Positions 42,426-53,480 of a stretch of 64,000 nt of DNA are shown here, one piece after another (the first letter of the stretch is position 1; each line of letters begins with the position of its first letter). The DNA lies in contig NW_019154048.1 of the NCBI RefSeq assembly GCF_001653235.2, positions 302,814 to 366,813 of the forward strand, in the 5' to 3' direction. The notes beneath the pieces were generated by a model, which was not told the DNA's origin, ran no database searches, and saw only the letters and a list, made by a program, of their open reading frames with translations. The stretch is from Pochonia chlamydosporia 170 (lineage: Eukaryota > Ascomycota > Sordariomycetes > Hypocreales > Clavicipitaceae). Position numbers and translations under genes: made by a program.

Positions 42426-45168
42426 ATGCGGCTACTACAACGCGATAATGCAGGCAACTATAGCCTGACACCAGACCTCTCCTCCGACGATGTTCCGCCT
42501 TACGCGATTCTTTCCCACACTGGGGACCAGACGAGGTAGTCTTTGCGGACCTGGCGAAGACGCCAGGTGATTGGCAGCACAAAGCCGGTTACCATAAGAT
42601 TGAGTTCTGTGCTCACCAAGCAAGACGACACGGGCTGCAACTCTTCTGGGTCGACACTTGCTGTATCGACAAATCGAATAGCACGGAGCTTCACACTGCG
42701 ATCAATAGCATGTTCCGGTGGTATCGCGATGCAAAGCGATGCTATGTCTACCTGTCTGATGTCTCTGACCCTTTAACCTCCGTTCGACGGAAGAGCACGG
42801 CGCAGTGGGATGATACATTTCGACAGAGCAGATGGTTCACTCGTGGGTGGACGTTGCAAGAGCTCATCGCCCCGAAAACAGTCGATTTCTATTCGAAGGA
42901 AGGGGCTTGGCTAGGTGACAAGCAGTCATTAGAGCCTTTGATACGCGATATTACAGGCATACCCGTGAGTGTTCTGCGTGGTACACCTTTGTCCGACTTC
43001 CCTGTCTCGGAACGCGAGGCATGGGTACGCGGCCGTCTAACCAAATGCGAGGAGGACATGGCCTACTCGCTCCTTGGCATATTTGGCGTCCATATGCCGC
43101 TAATCTACGGCGAGGGGCGAGAAAATGCACAGAGACGGCTACGGGAAGAGGTCCAGAAAGCCATCAAGGGTAAAACCAACCGAAGAGCTAATGGAGATTA
43201 GGATTAAAAGCTAACAGTGTTAGGGACACGAACGAACGATTTCTCTGTTACCTTCAGCCTGTCCGAAGTTCCCGAGATCCAACATTTTATCGCACGAGAG
43301 AGAGAAATTGCAGAGGTGCGTAGGACACTAAGCTCAGACGGGACACGTCGCATCATTGTCCTCCACGGCCTCGGCGGCATTGGCAAGACACAGCTTGCTG
43401 TAACATACATAAAGCGATATCGAGATGAACATTCTGCTATATTCTGGTTCAACATTAAAGACGAATCGTCTATTCAACAGAGTTTCACCAAAGTTGCGAG
43501 ACAGATTTTGCAACAACACCCTAATGCTAGCCGCCTCAGTGCATTAGACCTACAGCAAAATCACAATGAGGTAGTCGAAGCTGTCAAGGCATGGTTGAAC
43601 TTGCCAGGCAACACTAGGTGGCTTATTGTATACGACAATTACGACAACCCGAAATTGACTAACCGCACAAGTAACTCGGGAATCGACATTAATCGCTTTA
43701 TTCCTACGGCGCATCAAGGCTCAATTATTGTCACGACCCGGTTGTCACAAGTCGATATAGGACATCCAATTCGAGTAAGGAAGCTTGAATCAACGGACGA
43801 TAGTCTCAAGATCTTATCATCGACCTCAGGCCGAGCTGGCCTGCAGGATGGTAAGGGTTCGCAGATAATATCAAGGCTCTACTAACAATTGCCACAGACG
43901 TGGATGCTAAGAGGCTCGTAGAAAAGCTGGACGGGCTCCCTCTTGCCCTTGTCACGGCTGGGGCGTACCTGAGGCGTGTTTCAACGAGCTTGGCTGACTA
44001 CCTTCGCATTTACGAGAAATCATGGGCGAGACTTCACACGAGCACTCCAAGCCTAGGTTCTTACGAAGATCGTACATTATGCTCTACGTGGCAAGTCTCG
44101 TACCAACAAGTCCAGGAACAGAACCCTCTTGCAGCTCATTTACTCCGGTGGTGGGCCTACTTTGACAATGAAGACATATGGCTCGAACTTCTGCAGCCCG
44201 TTAGTAAAGACGGTCCTGCGTGGATATATGACCTTGCCGATGAGCTGAACTTTAATGGCGCGATGGGCACACTGCATGATTACGGATTTGTCGAGCCACA
44301 CGTGTTCCGTCCAGACCTGATCGAATCAAGGGGATACAGCATTCACGGCTGCTTGCACTCTTGGGCCATCCATATATTAAATCAAGAGTGGGATAGCTAT
44401 CTTGGCAAGCTCGCAGTAGAATGCATCGCCTCACGCGTTCCATCACAGAACCACGCCCAGTTCTGGTTGCTTCAAAGACGACTTCTGTCACATGCAATGA
44501 CATCTTGCGCCACAATTCAAGCTAGCAATGAAGACTTGTACTGGGTTTTTCACAACCTAGGTCTCCTTTACGCGGACCAAGGCAAGCTACAAGAGGCCAA
44601 GGAGATGTACTTACGGGCGCTTCGAGGGAAGGAGAAGGCGTGGGGACCAGATCACACGTCAACACTAGACACGGTCAACAACTTAGGCATCCTTTACAAG
44701 ACCCAAGGCAAGCCACAAGAGGCCGAGGAGATGTACTCACGGGCGCTCCGAGGGTGCGAGAAGGCGTGGGGACCAGATCACACGTCAACACTCTCCACGG
44801 TCAACAACTTAGGGAACCTTTACGCAGACCAAGACAAGCTACAAGAGGCCGAGAAGATGTACTTACGGGCGCTTCGAGGGTACAAGAAGGTCATAGAGCC
44901 CCAAAACATCACGAGATACCGACCAGCGATCAACACTAGGTGGGGTCTAGGGTCCTTGTTATGGACTCATGGCCAGCTAGTCGAGGCCAGGACATACTAT
45001 CAGCGCGCTTACAGTGATCTTAAAGGACTGTTGGGATCGTCGCATAAAGATGTACAGTCGCTACAGAATACTCTGCTAGACCTGAATCGTGCAATCGAGG
45101 CTGGGTCCGTTGGTGGAGATAGGCCTACGCCAACGCCAACACAATCCAGGAAGAACAGACGCCGGTAG
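42426..45168 (+). pseudogene. HET-NB-ARC-TPR NOD-like receptor, frameshifted in the HET domain
   Basis: Architecture of fungal heterokaryon-incompatibility and innate-immunity receptors. The N-terminal HET domain begins MRLLQRDNAGNYSL and has VDTCCIDKSNSTELHTAINS and RGWTLQELIAPKTVDFY. NB-ARC follows, with a P-loop HGLGGIGKTQLAVTY, LIVYDNYDNP (Walker B) and GSIIVTTR. The C-terminus has three near-identical 42-residue TPRs. Introns after 43,169 (to 43,223) and after 43,850 (to 43,897) are GT-AG. The frame breaks near 42,518-42,521: in the conserved SHTWG region one base is missing relative to the family, so the initial 31 codons and the rest lie in different frames. Downstream translation could only begin internally (for example 42,710). 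Everything after the break is open to the stop at 45,168, so this is a young lesion or an assembly error. Confidence 0.82.
44557..44934 (+). repeat. Three 126-bp TPR-coding repeats, highly homogenised
   Basis: Units begin at 44,557, 44,683 and 44,809. Most differences are single bases, and long blocks such as GACCAGATCACACGTCAACA are identical between units 1 and 2. Such homogenised repeats are a hallmark of fast-evolving fungal NLR recognition domains. Confidence 0.85.
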
Positions 45169-46480
45169 GTCTTTAAAAGAGTCTCGGATATTCGCTCGAA
45201 GTGGGTAGCTCACAGTTAATGATTCCTTCTGTCTTAGAGGATGCATAGTCAAGCTTATTCTAAGTTTCCATGAACAAAGGTTAGTATAAGACCATGTGCA
45301 TTATGGTCTATGGAAATCATGCTCTATTACGCGGAGACGCACGTGATTCATGCCTAAAATCGCAAAGTATTAGCTATCTAAGCTTGACGAGGAGTTCTGC
45401 AAACGTACAGTATCCTCGTATGGATTTAGGTAGTTTGAAAGCAGGGTCTTTGTATAATGCCGGTCCTGGCAGCTACATGCTACCTGGATTAGCAAAATCT
45501 TTGACAATGGTGTAACCCCAGCGAGAGGCAGACATAGACGGAAACGGTATCTTGTAGAAGTGCAACTAGTGACTTGGCGAGCATGGGAAATACCACGTGA
45601 GACTTTTGTTGTAGCTAGTTTTGAGCCGTCTTGACACCACATGCAGCACATTTGGCTCCTTTCTTTTTTTTTTGTTGTTTAGGGTGGTCCCCAATACCCT
45701 GGTTGTGAATGTCAAAGTGAATCGTCAAATTGCACCAACCACTCTGACCCCAGAAATTTAGAGATTTTAGTATGCTAATGAAAGATGTCCAATACAACGC
45801 AAGGGAGACTATTCTAGGGGATGTCACCCCTCGACCCTAAATAGCTTTGGTGCTATTTGTGGAGCATGCGAGGTTGCCGCATCGCCACGCAAAAGCCATG
45901 TTTGGATTACTAATCCCGAAAGTCAAGTTCCGGATGCCAGAAGTAGACAGTGTGATATGGTTAAATTAATACTGTGTGGGTTCTTCAAATTTGTTTGAAA
46001 GAGAGTGCAGAAAGAGGAAGCTGTATTTGCACAGTACAATACAAATTCTGGTTAACATGTAGACGTAAATTCTTGGTAGGCCAATGCATGAAACTGATTT
46101 GAATGGAGCACAAATCCGCTGCGCAGCAGCCAACAGGAGTGCATGTAGAAAATCCTCTGTCAAACCCACATCCAGCTAACCCCGGAAGGGGGTGGGACTA
46201 GCTGAGCAGCCATATTTGGGCAACTGGCAGGGGTGAGGGTGACTTTACTGCAGCTGGTTCCAGCGTGCACATAAACTCTTCAGGGGTTTTCCTAGGCTCC
46301 CCACAGGGCAACAAGGAGTGTCTGTTATACCCACACCACCCATTCAAATTGGTGGTAGAAAACAACCCAAAGAATGGCTAGCATAGAGCTTTGCGTTCAC
46401 ATATAAAGTTCGTACCCCTTCAAGGGGTTCCAAGAACCTTCTTTCTTCTTTTGATCCCTTGGGCTATGTAGCTATAGTTC
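45169..46480. other. Gene-poor stretch, 1.3 kb
   Basis: No supported gene. A T10 run is near 45,665 and a GGGGTTCC/ACCCCTTC-type inverted pair near 46,415-46,430. Short frames only. Confidence 0.4.
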
Positions 46481-46486
46481 AGGAGA

Positions 46487-46822
46487 GCCGCTCGATAGGT
46501 GAATTTGTCACCTTGAGTTGAAAAGCCGTGCGAGGTGAATTTGTCACCTTGTGTACGGAGCGGAGACCTCTCCCAGGTCGCTCGATAGGTGATTTTGTCA
46601 CCTTGAGTTGGTAAAGCCGTGCGAGGTGAGTTTGTCACCTTGTGTACGGAGCGACAGTATTTCACGCGAGTGGGCCCCCTCGTCTGAATTGCAAAGCTAC
46701 CGCTGTGCAAGCGCGCGGAGCGTCAGTGGTGAATTTGGTCACCTAGATGCAAACCCGTATCAGTGGTGAACTTGGTCGCCTAGATACACCCAAACTGGTT
46801 CAAGGTGAATTTGTCACCTTGT
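46487..46822. repeat. Cluster of seven AGGTGA-N5-TCACCT palindromes, with a 90-bp tandem duplication
   Basis: The motif AGGTGAATTTGTCACCT occurs, exact or nearly so, at about 46,497, 46,533, 46,587, 46,624, 46,727, 46,764 and 46,802. The first four belong to two copies of a roughly 90-bp unit that also shares GCTCGATAGGTGA, AAAGCCGTGCGAGGTGA and GTGTACGGAGCG. Copies 5 and 6 keep the palindrome with paired changes (GGTGAATTTGGTCACC, then GGTGAACTTGGTCGCC). Each can form a hairpin with 6-7 bp arms or act as a dimeric protein-binding site. Confidence 0.85.
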
Positions 46823-46832
46823 TCTTGGGAGA

Positions 46833-47570
46833 TTATGTTCCACCAGCAGGTATAGGGTAGGCTACTTTATGCGATGAACCGCCATATGTTCTCCATTTCG
46901 TGACAGTACCTTCGTCCGTAAATCGGCTGGTGTGAGGAGCCAGCAGTAATGATCGTCCAGAAATGGCATTCAGATTATGATCTGGCTGTGGGGGCAACCT
47001 GGAGGAACGCTAGATTCCCAAGTCAAGGCAGAAAGTTGCCATGCCTGGACCAACACTCCCAGGATACTCCCAAATGGAGGAGCATCGTCAATGAGGGATT
47101 TCGGAGGCCACATGTGCTCCTCACATCCTAAAGCAAGTTGCGGCTCCCCAGATGAACCCCAGCTTTGTGTTGGTCCATATCTAATGGGGGTGGTGTGTAA
47201 TGCAGCCTTGAAGTCACAAGGCACGGGGGATGGAATTTCAAGTCCAGGGGTAGCTAATGGCTGCTATTGGGGGAAGACTTCCATGTATCCGCTGGCCAGG
47301 GCCCCCTGCCAGTGGATCAAGTGGTTCCTGCAGTCAACGGACTAACATATGACATTTCTGCTCAAAGGAGCGTTGGGACGCCGTGCTGGATTATGCATTC
47401 ATCTTTTTCGCCTTCCCCTCCCTCCTCGTATATAGAAATGGGGAGTTCACTATTCAAGACGCGGCTAAAGGTTACAACACCAGTCTTCTTATTATATATG
47501 GATTATGCATTGTTACTGCATCCGCATAATTCGTGAGGAATTCACTCCAGAACCATTCTTTTGGATACCA
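46833..47570. other. Intergenic, 740 bp
   Basis: Downstream of the UstYa-like gene. A 122-codon + frame (46,977-47,345, Trp- and Cys-rich) resembles no known protein and is probably chance in GC-richer DNA. Confidence 0.4.
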
Positions 47571-48789
47571 TTATTCCGCAGGCTCTTCTTTTACCCCGTG
47601 AGGCTTTCTCATAACCTTGACATACTTCTTCATGTCTATGGAGGCCGATTTGTGCCATTCATTTAACTTGTCAAAGTTGATACAGTGCTTGTCAATGGAG
47701 CTGTTTGAGGGCAATAAATATTAGCAATTTGACTGGTGCGCATTCCGGAATGACGAATCAGACGTACAAATCAGGGAATGGATACTCCCAGCCTTCCTTC
47801 CAGTGTCGTGTCACAAGATTCAAGTTGTTACTACCATTAGAACACTGGTTAGTGGGAACTCAATGATCGTTCTTGCAATAGCACCTCACCTGCATGCTAT
47901 GTTTTGGAACAGAATATCTACGCAATGATTGATATGTGTTTCCCGGGCTGTGCCGCCATTCCCTGTACTAGCTGAGCATAAAAGTCAGATACTCACATTC
48001 CATTGGCTATTGCGTGTACTTGCCTGTGCTTTGGTTGTAGTAAGTGGCATATGCTGCGCGTCGTAGCCTACGAAGTGTCAGCCACGCATACCAAAAAATA
48101 TCTCTCTCGAGATTGGATTTCTTTGGTGTCATGGGGTCAAACCATTGGAGAATGAACGCTTACGTGTTCAAGCAATGCAAATTGTGGAATATATCTAACG
48201 CTGCAACGTAAGCATTGTCTCCAAGTCCCCAAACGTCGTTTTCCAGCTTAGCAACCGTGTCAGGATTCTTGCCCATTTTGAGGATCTGTTCTCGCGTCAC
48301 TGGAATCGGACGGATAAGCTCAATGTCTTCTTCCCAAATAGAATCTGCGGCCGGGTTTGGAAACTGTCGAGCGATAGACAAGGTGCTAGTGGCATTGACA
48401 GTACCATTGATTCGCTTGATGGATGGCTCGAGATCGATCATGTCAAACACGGGACCTAGCTATTTAGTTAGTAACCAAGAGGCTCTTTTTGCAAGATCAT
48501 ATTAGATACAATGGTGGGAAAATTAAAGCTCACTATAGCTGGATGTGACTCGGAGCTTAGCGTTTAAGCGCATGTCGAGGCTATGGCTCACAACTATAGA
48601 TGCCATTACGGCGCTTACGGTGAAAAGTGCTAAGTTTGCAACTGACAGGATAGCGAATTTGTTAAAGCCTGTGCTAGAACACTCAAAATCCCCTTTGAAG
48701 GTGTCATTCTCAGCATCTTTTTCTGTCATATCCTGATGCGTCAGGCCTACGTAGCCGGACCATCGTGGAGAAATGCTTTGGATGCGCAT
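47571..48789 (-). CDS. UstYa-family oxidase (DUF3328), membrane anchored
   Basis: UstYa-type proteins catalyse oxidative cyclisation or other oxidation in fungal ribosomal peptide (dikaritin) and other metabolite pathways, usually in the secretory pathway. Six exons: 48,789-48,534, 48,455-48,164, 48,067-48,024, 47,971-47,890, 47,830-47,768 and 47,700-47,571, giving 288 aa. Intron 3 is GC-AG (AG/GCAAGT). A single membrane helix (FAILSVANLALFTVSAVMASIVVS) is near the N-terminus. Both hallmark HxxHC motifs are intact: HNLHC (H176-C180) and HINHC (H210-C214). IWEEDIELIRPIPVTREQIL, VWGLGDNAYVAALDIFH and HWKEGWEYPFPDFS complete the family pattern. ATG 48,789 is preferred; another lies at 48,729. 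Many small exons hide the gene from simple frame searches. Confidence 0.88.
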
Positions 48790-49124
48790 GTTTATTACTT
48801 TAGCGCCGTTTCTCTTCCGGGAATACTGCATATATAAAAGGCAAATAATACATCGAATCGAAAGCGTAAAAAGTCCCATCTGATGTTGTTTCCACATTAC
48901 AAGGCAATTCTGCATGTGATGTCCGAAGTTATGACGCATCAGCAAATGGACTCTCATCTAGATCTAGCTCCGGCAGCCAAAAGTGACTTCACAGTGATAC
49001 AGTTTCTGCAGGGTCAGATATTGTGCTGTAAGTCTATCCGGTAAATATGTGACCTCACGCTAAACGATTGGATATCGAATTATTGTCCCAATAATGTAAA
49101 GGTCAGAACTTTGCGTCGAGCTGT
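48790..49124. other. Upstream region of the UstYa-like gene, 335 bp
   Basis: Lies between the oxidase gene and the hAT element. TATATAAA occurs near 48,830. The hAT target duplication begins at 49,125, so the native upstream region may have been cut by the insertion. Confidence 0.4.
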
Positions 49125-49132
49125 TTCGGGAA

Positions 49133-51551
49133 TAGTGATGTGGCCTTGTACAGTACGTGTACGTACAGTACTGTATTTTAGCCCTAGTACCGTACGTACA
49201 ATGGGGTTGTACAATACAGTACATACATACAAATTTCCCCTTCCTTTTTGGGCAATAGTGAGCCCTGCCCTTGCACCATTTTTGAGCCTCAAACCTCAGA
49301 TTCCACCTCAGTGCCAACACCCAATATATCACCCGTCGACTGTAATACACCCTCCCACTCAAAATCCTCATTGGTTGAGGCCATCGCGCCGTCCATCCAG
49401 ACCTTCTTGCCCTGCGCATTCACAAATAACTCGAGATATGAATCTTCGAGTTCTAGCCAGTCCTTCTCCTCAAGATCCGCCCAGCGCTTTTTGTGGGCAT
49501 ACTTCTCGTCCTTGAGACGATCTAACACGCGGTCGTTCATAAAAATGAAGGCCTGCATGTCAGCGTGCACTGGCGTAAGGCGATTCCGAGCTTTTGTATG
49601 TATAAAACTAATAGCAGAGAAGCTTCGTTCTGAGGGTACGGAGTTCACAAGTGTGTTCATCACCTTCACAGCTACTCTAGCCAGAATCGAGCCCTGGTTG
49701 AGGAGGCACTGCCATGCCATTGCTGGCTTAAAGCCATCGTCGTATACGGCGCTGTGCTTATTAAATAAGCCGTCTGGGCCGCCCGTACGCATTCGGAAGT
49801 GTGTGAATTCGGAGAGAGCACGGTGATACTCGTCGTTGTTTTTCAGATGTTTCCGCAAATACTCTTGTACGCGCGCAAAGACGCTAGGTGGCAGTTTCGA
49901 ATTCGGACCTGTTGTGTCAGGCCGGAGGGCATCAGCGACCCAATGTATATTGTACGTTTGCTTATCAAGCCGTGCTTTGAATATAGCGTCAATATCATCC
50001 CACGGAACATCAGGAAACTGATCAGCCTCCCTCATCTCGGCCCACTTGCTTTTGATTTGCAGCCAGCGATTTACAACGTACGCGATTCCCGACTCATCAG
50101 CCTCGGAAGCGTGTTGAAAGTCGTTCACAGGCTTTAGCACAGCGATCGCAGTCTCAAGTTTTAGCCAGAAGCTGTTGTCTTTGATGATCCGAACCGCTTC
50201 GGGCAGGAGAACGGGGCACCCTTGGGATCGCAGCTCGCCTCGTACATCTTTTCGAATAGACCAGTCTCTGGCAGGGTCTCGAGAACGGAGGAGGGAGAAA
50301 AATGAATTGTACTGAGAACCCCAGCGTGTAATTACACTATTTGGTTAGTATGGGGATGTAGCCGACAGACAGCTGGCGAGTTACCTTCTGATCAGCGCGC
50401 GAGTTATTCCGTTCCACCTTGTGCGCTGGCACGTTCTCAATCTTTGCAATTGTAATTTAGACCGTGAGAAAAACGTGAGAAGTGTGGTGACGTTATCAAA
50501 GAGATCCTCAAAGAATGGAAGGAGAAGGATATCTTTAATTAAGAGCTGAAGGCCGTGAGAATCGCACAGAGAGAAGTTGACATGTGAGAGTTCTGGGAAT
50601 CTCCCTAGTAAATCGTGTACCGAGCGCATCGTATTTTCGGTATCCGTACAGATAGAGTTGATTCTGGAGAGATCACCGCCGCACAGTTTCTGCATTTCTC
50701 TCCATATCAACTTCACCCAGTTCTCTGCTGTGTGCTGTTCGTCTCCCGTATCAAAAGTTTTCCAGTAGAAAGCTGGGCCGTCTGGTATTTGTACCGAGAT
50801 ATTAACGATTCTGTGGCCGGAAACATTATCGGAAGCGTCAAATATTATATTGAACCATTCTGAGCTAGTAATGCGTTGGAAAACCTCGTCAAGGAGTTCC
50901 TGATACAAGTCGGGGAGAATTCTCGTGATAGCAGCGCGGCTAGGAGGCTTCCAGCCAGGCTTAATGCGAGTGAAGAAATAATGCCAACGCCGGCTCTCGA
51001 ACAGGCTGAAGGGGCGGCCGCCAGCGATTACGGCGGCGGCGGCATCATAGGCGAAACTGTTACTCTCGTCTTGCGAGATATGCTGAACTCCGACCTCGGT
51101 TATCTTCTTTTGTATAGCTTCAGAATATGGGGGAGGATGTCCAGCTTCATCTTGAGCCTGACGCTCTTGTTGCTGCTTGCCTTGCCATTTCTCACACGCA
51201 GCGAGATGCTCTTTAGGCCGCCCAATAGAAGTGGCTGCAAAGTCCTTCTGGCAGTGACGGCATCTGTATCGCTTGCTTTTCTTAGGGTTAGAGCGGCCGA
51301 GGTCAATAAACTGTCGCCAAACAAAGGCAGCGTTAGCTTTGGTGGGCGCCATCTTTTTAGCGATACCTTCAATTGGTACAAAATCAGGAGTGCGTTGAGC
51401 CATCAGAGCTTTTGTACAGCCCCGTATTTGTACGATATGACCCACAAATTCCCCTATTTGGAATATCGTACGTACGCAGTACACGTACGTACTTTTTCTT
51501 CTTGTACGTACGTACGTACAACAGTGTTGTACGAAAAGTACAACATCACTA
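49133..51551 (-). mobile_element. Intact hAT-family DNA transposon, 2,419 bp, with perfect 8-bp target duplication
   Basis: The element begins and ends with TAGTGATGT read inward. It is flanked by TTCGGGAA at both 49,125-49,132 and 51,552-51,559. Just inside both ends are many GTACGTAC/GTACAGTAC motifs, likely subterminal transposase-binding sites. The transposase gene inside is open and spliceable. There is no sign of RIP. Intact termini, identical target duplications and an intact frame argue for recent insertion. Confidence 0.9.
49289..51403 (-). CDS. hAT transposase
   Basis: Cut-and-paste transposase. Two exons, 51,403-50,385 and 50,336-49,289, with a 48-bp intron, giving 688 aa. An N-terminal BED-type zinc finger is seen (RYRCRHCQKDF, then RPKEHLAACEKW). 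The RNase-H-like core starts at NIIFDASDNVSGHRIV (first Asp) and SICTDTENTM (second Asp). The C-terminal hAT dimerisation region is SVPSERSFSAISFIHTKARN followed by RLTPVHADMQAFIFMND. An in-frame ATG 27 codons upstream (51,484) lies within the terminal repeat region and is less likely. No premature stops. Confidence 0.92.
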
Positions 51552-51583
51552 TTCGGGAATGCATTGTATCCTGTTTCCCCAAC

Positions 51584-52789
51584 ATGATCAGTCTCGTCGG
51601 CAGATCTCTAAGCTCTTGTGTGATGCAGTGAGTCTTCCACAATCCTACCCATCAAAACCACTCGGCTTGTTTTGCTTACCTCTGTGTGAACCTCTGAAGG
51701 CTTAATAGCGACACCGTCGTATTCCGAGGCAACGCCGACGAGTCTGCTGGGCAAGTGCTCACGGGCATCATTGTGCTCAGTCTTCAATCTGCAAGACTCA
51801 TTGACCATCAAGTTCGCTTACGGTTGTTGGCCATACTGGAAGTTGCGAACGACACTGCTACCATACGGCAGAGGCTACGAGAATGCTTTCTTAGTAACAA
51901 GACCAGAACAACAGAGATTGTTTTGGAGCATCTTGGGTCCCGCCAACTACGCTCAAAGAGCACAAACCCCCTGTCGTCAGCTGGACATTACAGATATCCT
52001 TTCGAGCTTTCACTCCCAAGCGATTTAGCAGAAAGTGTCCAAGGTGTACCTGAAGTATCTTTGAAATATCGTCTCGATGCGACTATTTTAAGTCAAGGGC
52101 GGCCAATCCTTTATGCTCGCAAGGCCCTTCGCATCATTCGCACCCCCGCATTAGACGCTCTTGAACCACTGCAAGGCGTAGGAGGTGAAAGTATCTTGGC
52201 TGATAGGCTCAGGCACGATGTTAGTATATTTCCAAAAGCGGTAAGCTTTGGCGGAAATATCCAACTAAAACTGCGTGCTTGCCCGCTGGTGACGGGACTA
52301 AAACTCAGAGACATTAAGGCAAGGATAGTAGAAATTCGAGAGTTCTCAACGCAGGAAAATCGCAGTAAAGAAGTCCGCAAATGTATTGCAGAAGTTTTGA
52401 AGACTGCACCAGGTCAGAAGGCAAAACGCCGAGACATGGAGCTGGGTTCGGATAGGGATGACTGGGCGTTAAGCATAGAATTATCACTTCCTAGGAGGAT
52501 TGGAGACTGTATTCCAGATCTTTCGCATAGTAGAATGCGAGCTCATCATAGAGTTGAGACTATATTCGCTGTGATAGATCTGGATGGGAAAGTTCTTAAG
52601 GCAAGTGACTTGCAATAAAACCCACCTCCCGCGCATTGCTAACGAACTCCTTAGATCTGCACCACGATACCTATAACGGTATATATGCCTCTTGATGCCA
52701 CTTTTAATGATGATGGAGTTATTCTGACTCCTAGGATGGCTGCTAGAAGTACCCAGCCTGCTAGTTCTATTGCTCCGCCGGTGTATTAA
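51584..52789 (+). CDS. Arrestin-like (alpha-arrestin N-domain) protein
   Basis: Three exons: 51,584-51,627, 51,700-52,600 and 52,655-52,789, giving 359 aa. The first intron is GT-AG (GTGAGT). The second uses GC-AG (AAG/GCAAGT), needed to reach the conserved ending TIPITVYMPLDATFNDDGVI. The N-terminal part (DTVVFRGNADESAGQVLTGI, then VLSLQSARLIDHQVRLRL) matches the arrestin strand pattern. HYRYPFELSLPSDLAESVQG and VSLKYRLDATI follow the LDB19/arrestin-N pattern. Alpha-arrestins adapt ubiquitin ligases to plasma-membrane transporters. This one lacks an obvious PPxY and is shorter than typical ARTs. The start codon lies only 25 bp beyond the hAT target duplication, so its promoter was probably displaced. 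Confidence 0.75.
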
Positions 52790-53224
52790 GATTGCTTAAC
52801 CTCTTAGCACTATTGTAATTTAATCTAGAGGCGGAATAGGCACTTTCAACTACTTCAAACAATTAGAGGTTTCCAAGCCGGCATCCTCATACAAGGAGCT
52901 ACTCTGGGTCACGAAGTCACAGATTCAACTCAAAAATGTGGCTGCAAACAAGAAGGATCATCCCACAGACTGTTGCGTAGAGTTTCACAAGAAAGGAGTT
53001 CATATGCTCACTGTGACCAGTCTGAACAAGGTCCTTGGACCGGCGAGTGCCAGGGCGAAAATTGAGAAGGTCTGTGAGCGAGACGGCATACCTACGCCGT
53101 GGAAGGCGGGATGGGTGAGCCACTCATGGACATCAGAGCAGCTTGTGCCCTCACGTGAACATCCAGTGAATCCCAAGTTTGAGTCCCCTTGTCGTCGGCA
53201 ATCGCGATATCAGCTTACTTCTCT
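52790..53224. other. Intergenic, 435 bp
   Basis: A + frame from about 52,900 to 53,117 (HPTDCCVEFHKKGVHMLTVT) is open but unrecognised. No intron-consistent gene is built. Confidence 0.35.
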
Positions 53225-53480
53225 AAAAAGCTTGACCATGTCGGATTGTTCAGCTCTCGATGCTACAATGCAGTGGCGTGTATCTGTCATTGCCAGAAAT
53301 CGCGAGGTCAGTCCCCATCTTGAGAAGCAGGCTGGCCACCTCGACAGTCCGTTGCATGAATAGTGGCGTCCATCCGGCGTTGTTGGCAATCGACATGTCA
53401 ACCTCCATCTTAAGAAACAATAGCTACCTCAATATGTCGGGTGGCAATCCTCATAAAGCCTTGTCGGGCGACATCTTCCC
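53225..53480 (-). pseudogene. Ankyrin-repeat relic
   Basis: On the minus strand one frame reads EVDMSIANNAGWTPLF and VEVASLLLKMGTDLAISGND followed by RYTPLHCSIES, then a stop. This gives two ankyrin units with the TPL(H/F) turn and a hydrophobic LLL helix. The preceding unit (PDKALMRIATRHIEVAI) is in another frame. A piece of a larger ankyrin protein seems to have decayed here; no start codon or full domain remains. Confidence 0.5.

Noticed and set aside
46487..46822. CRISPR-like array of regularly spaced short repeats
   Set aside because: The repeats are palindromes at unequal spacing within a duplicated 90-bp unit, with no unique spacers of constant length. The genome is fungal, where CRISPR arrays do not occur.
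46977..47345. 122-codon Trp/Cys-rich + frame
   Set aside because: No signal peptide, domain or intron pattern, and composition is consistent with chance in locally GC-rich repeat-like DNA.
49248..49826. 192-codon + frame and similar frames at 49,799-50,137 and 50,876-51,631
   Set aside because: All are antisense shadows of the hAT transposase exons.
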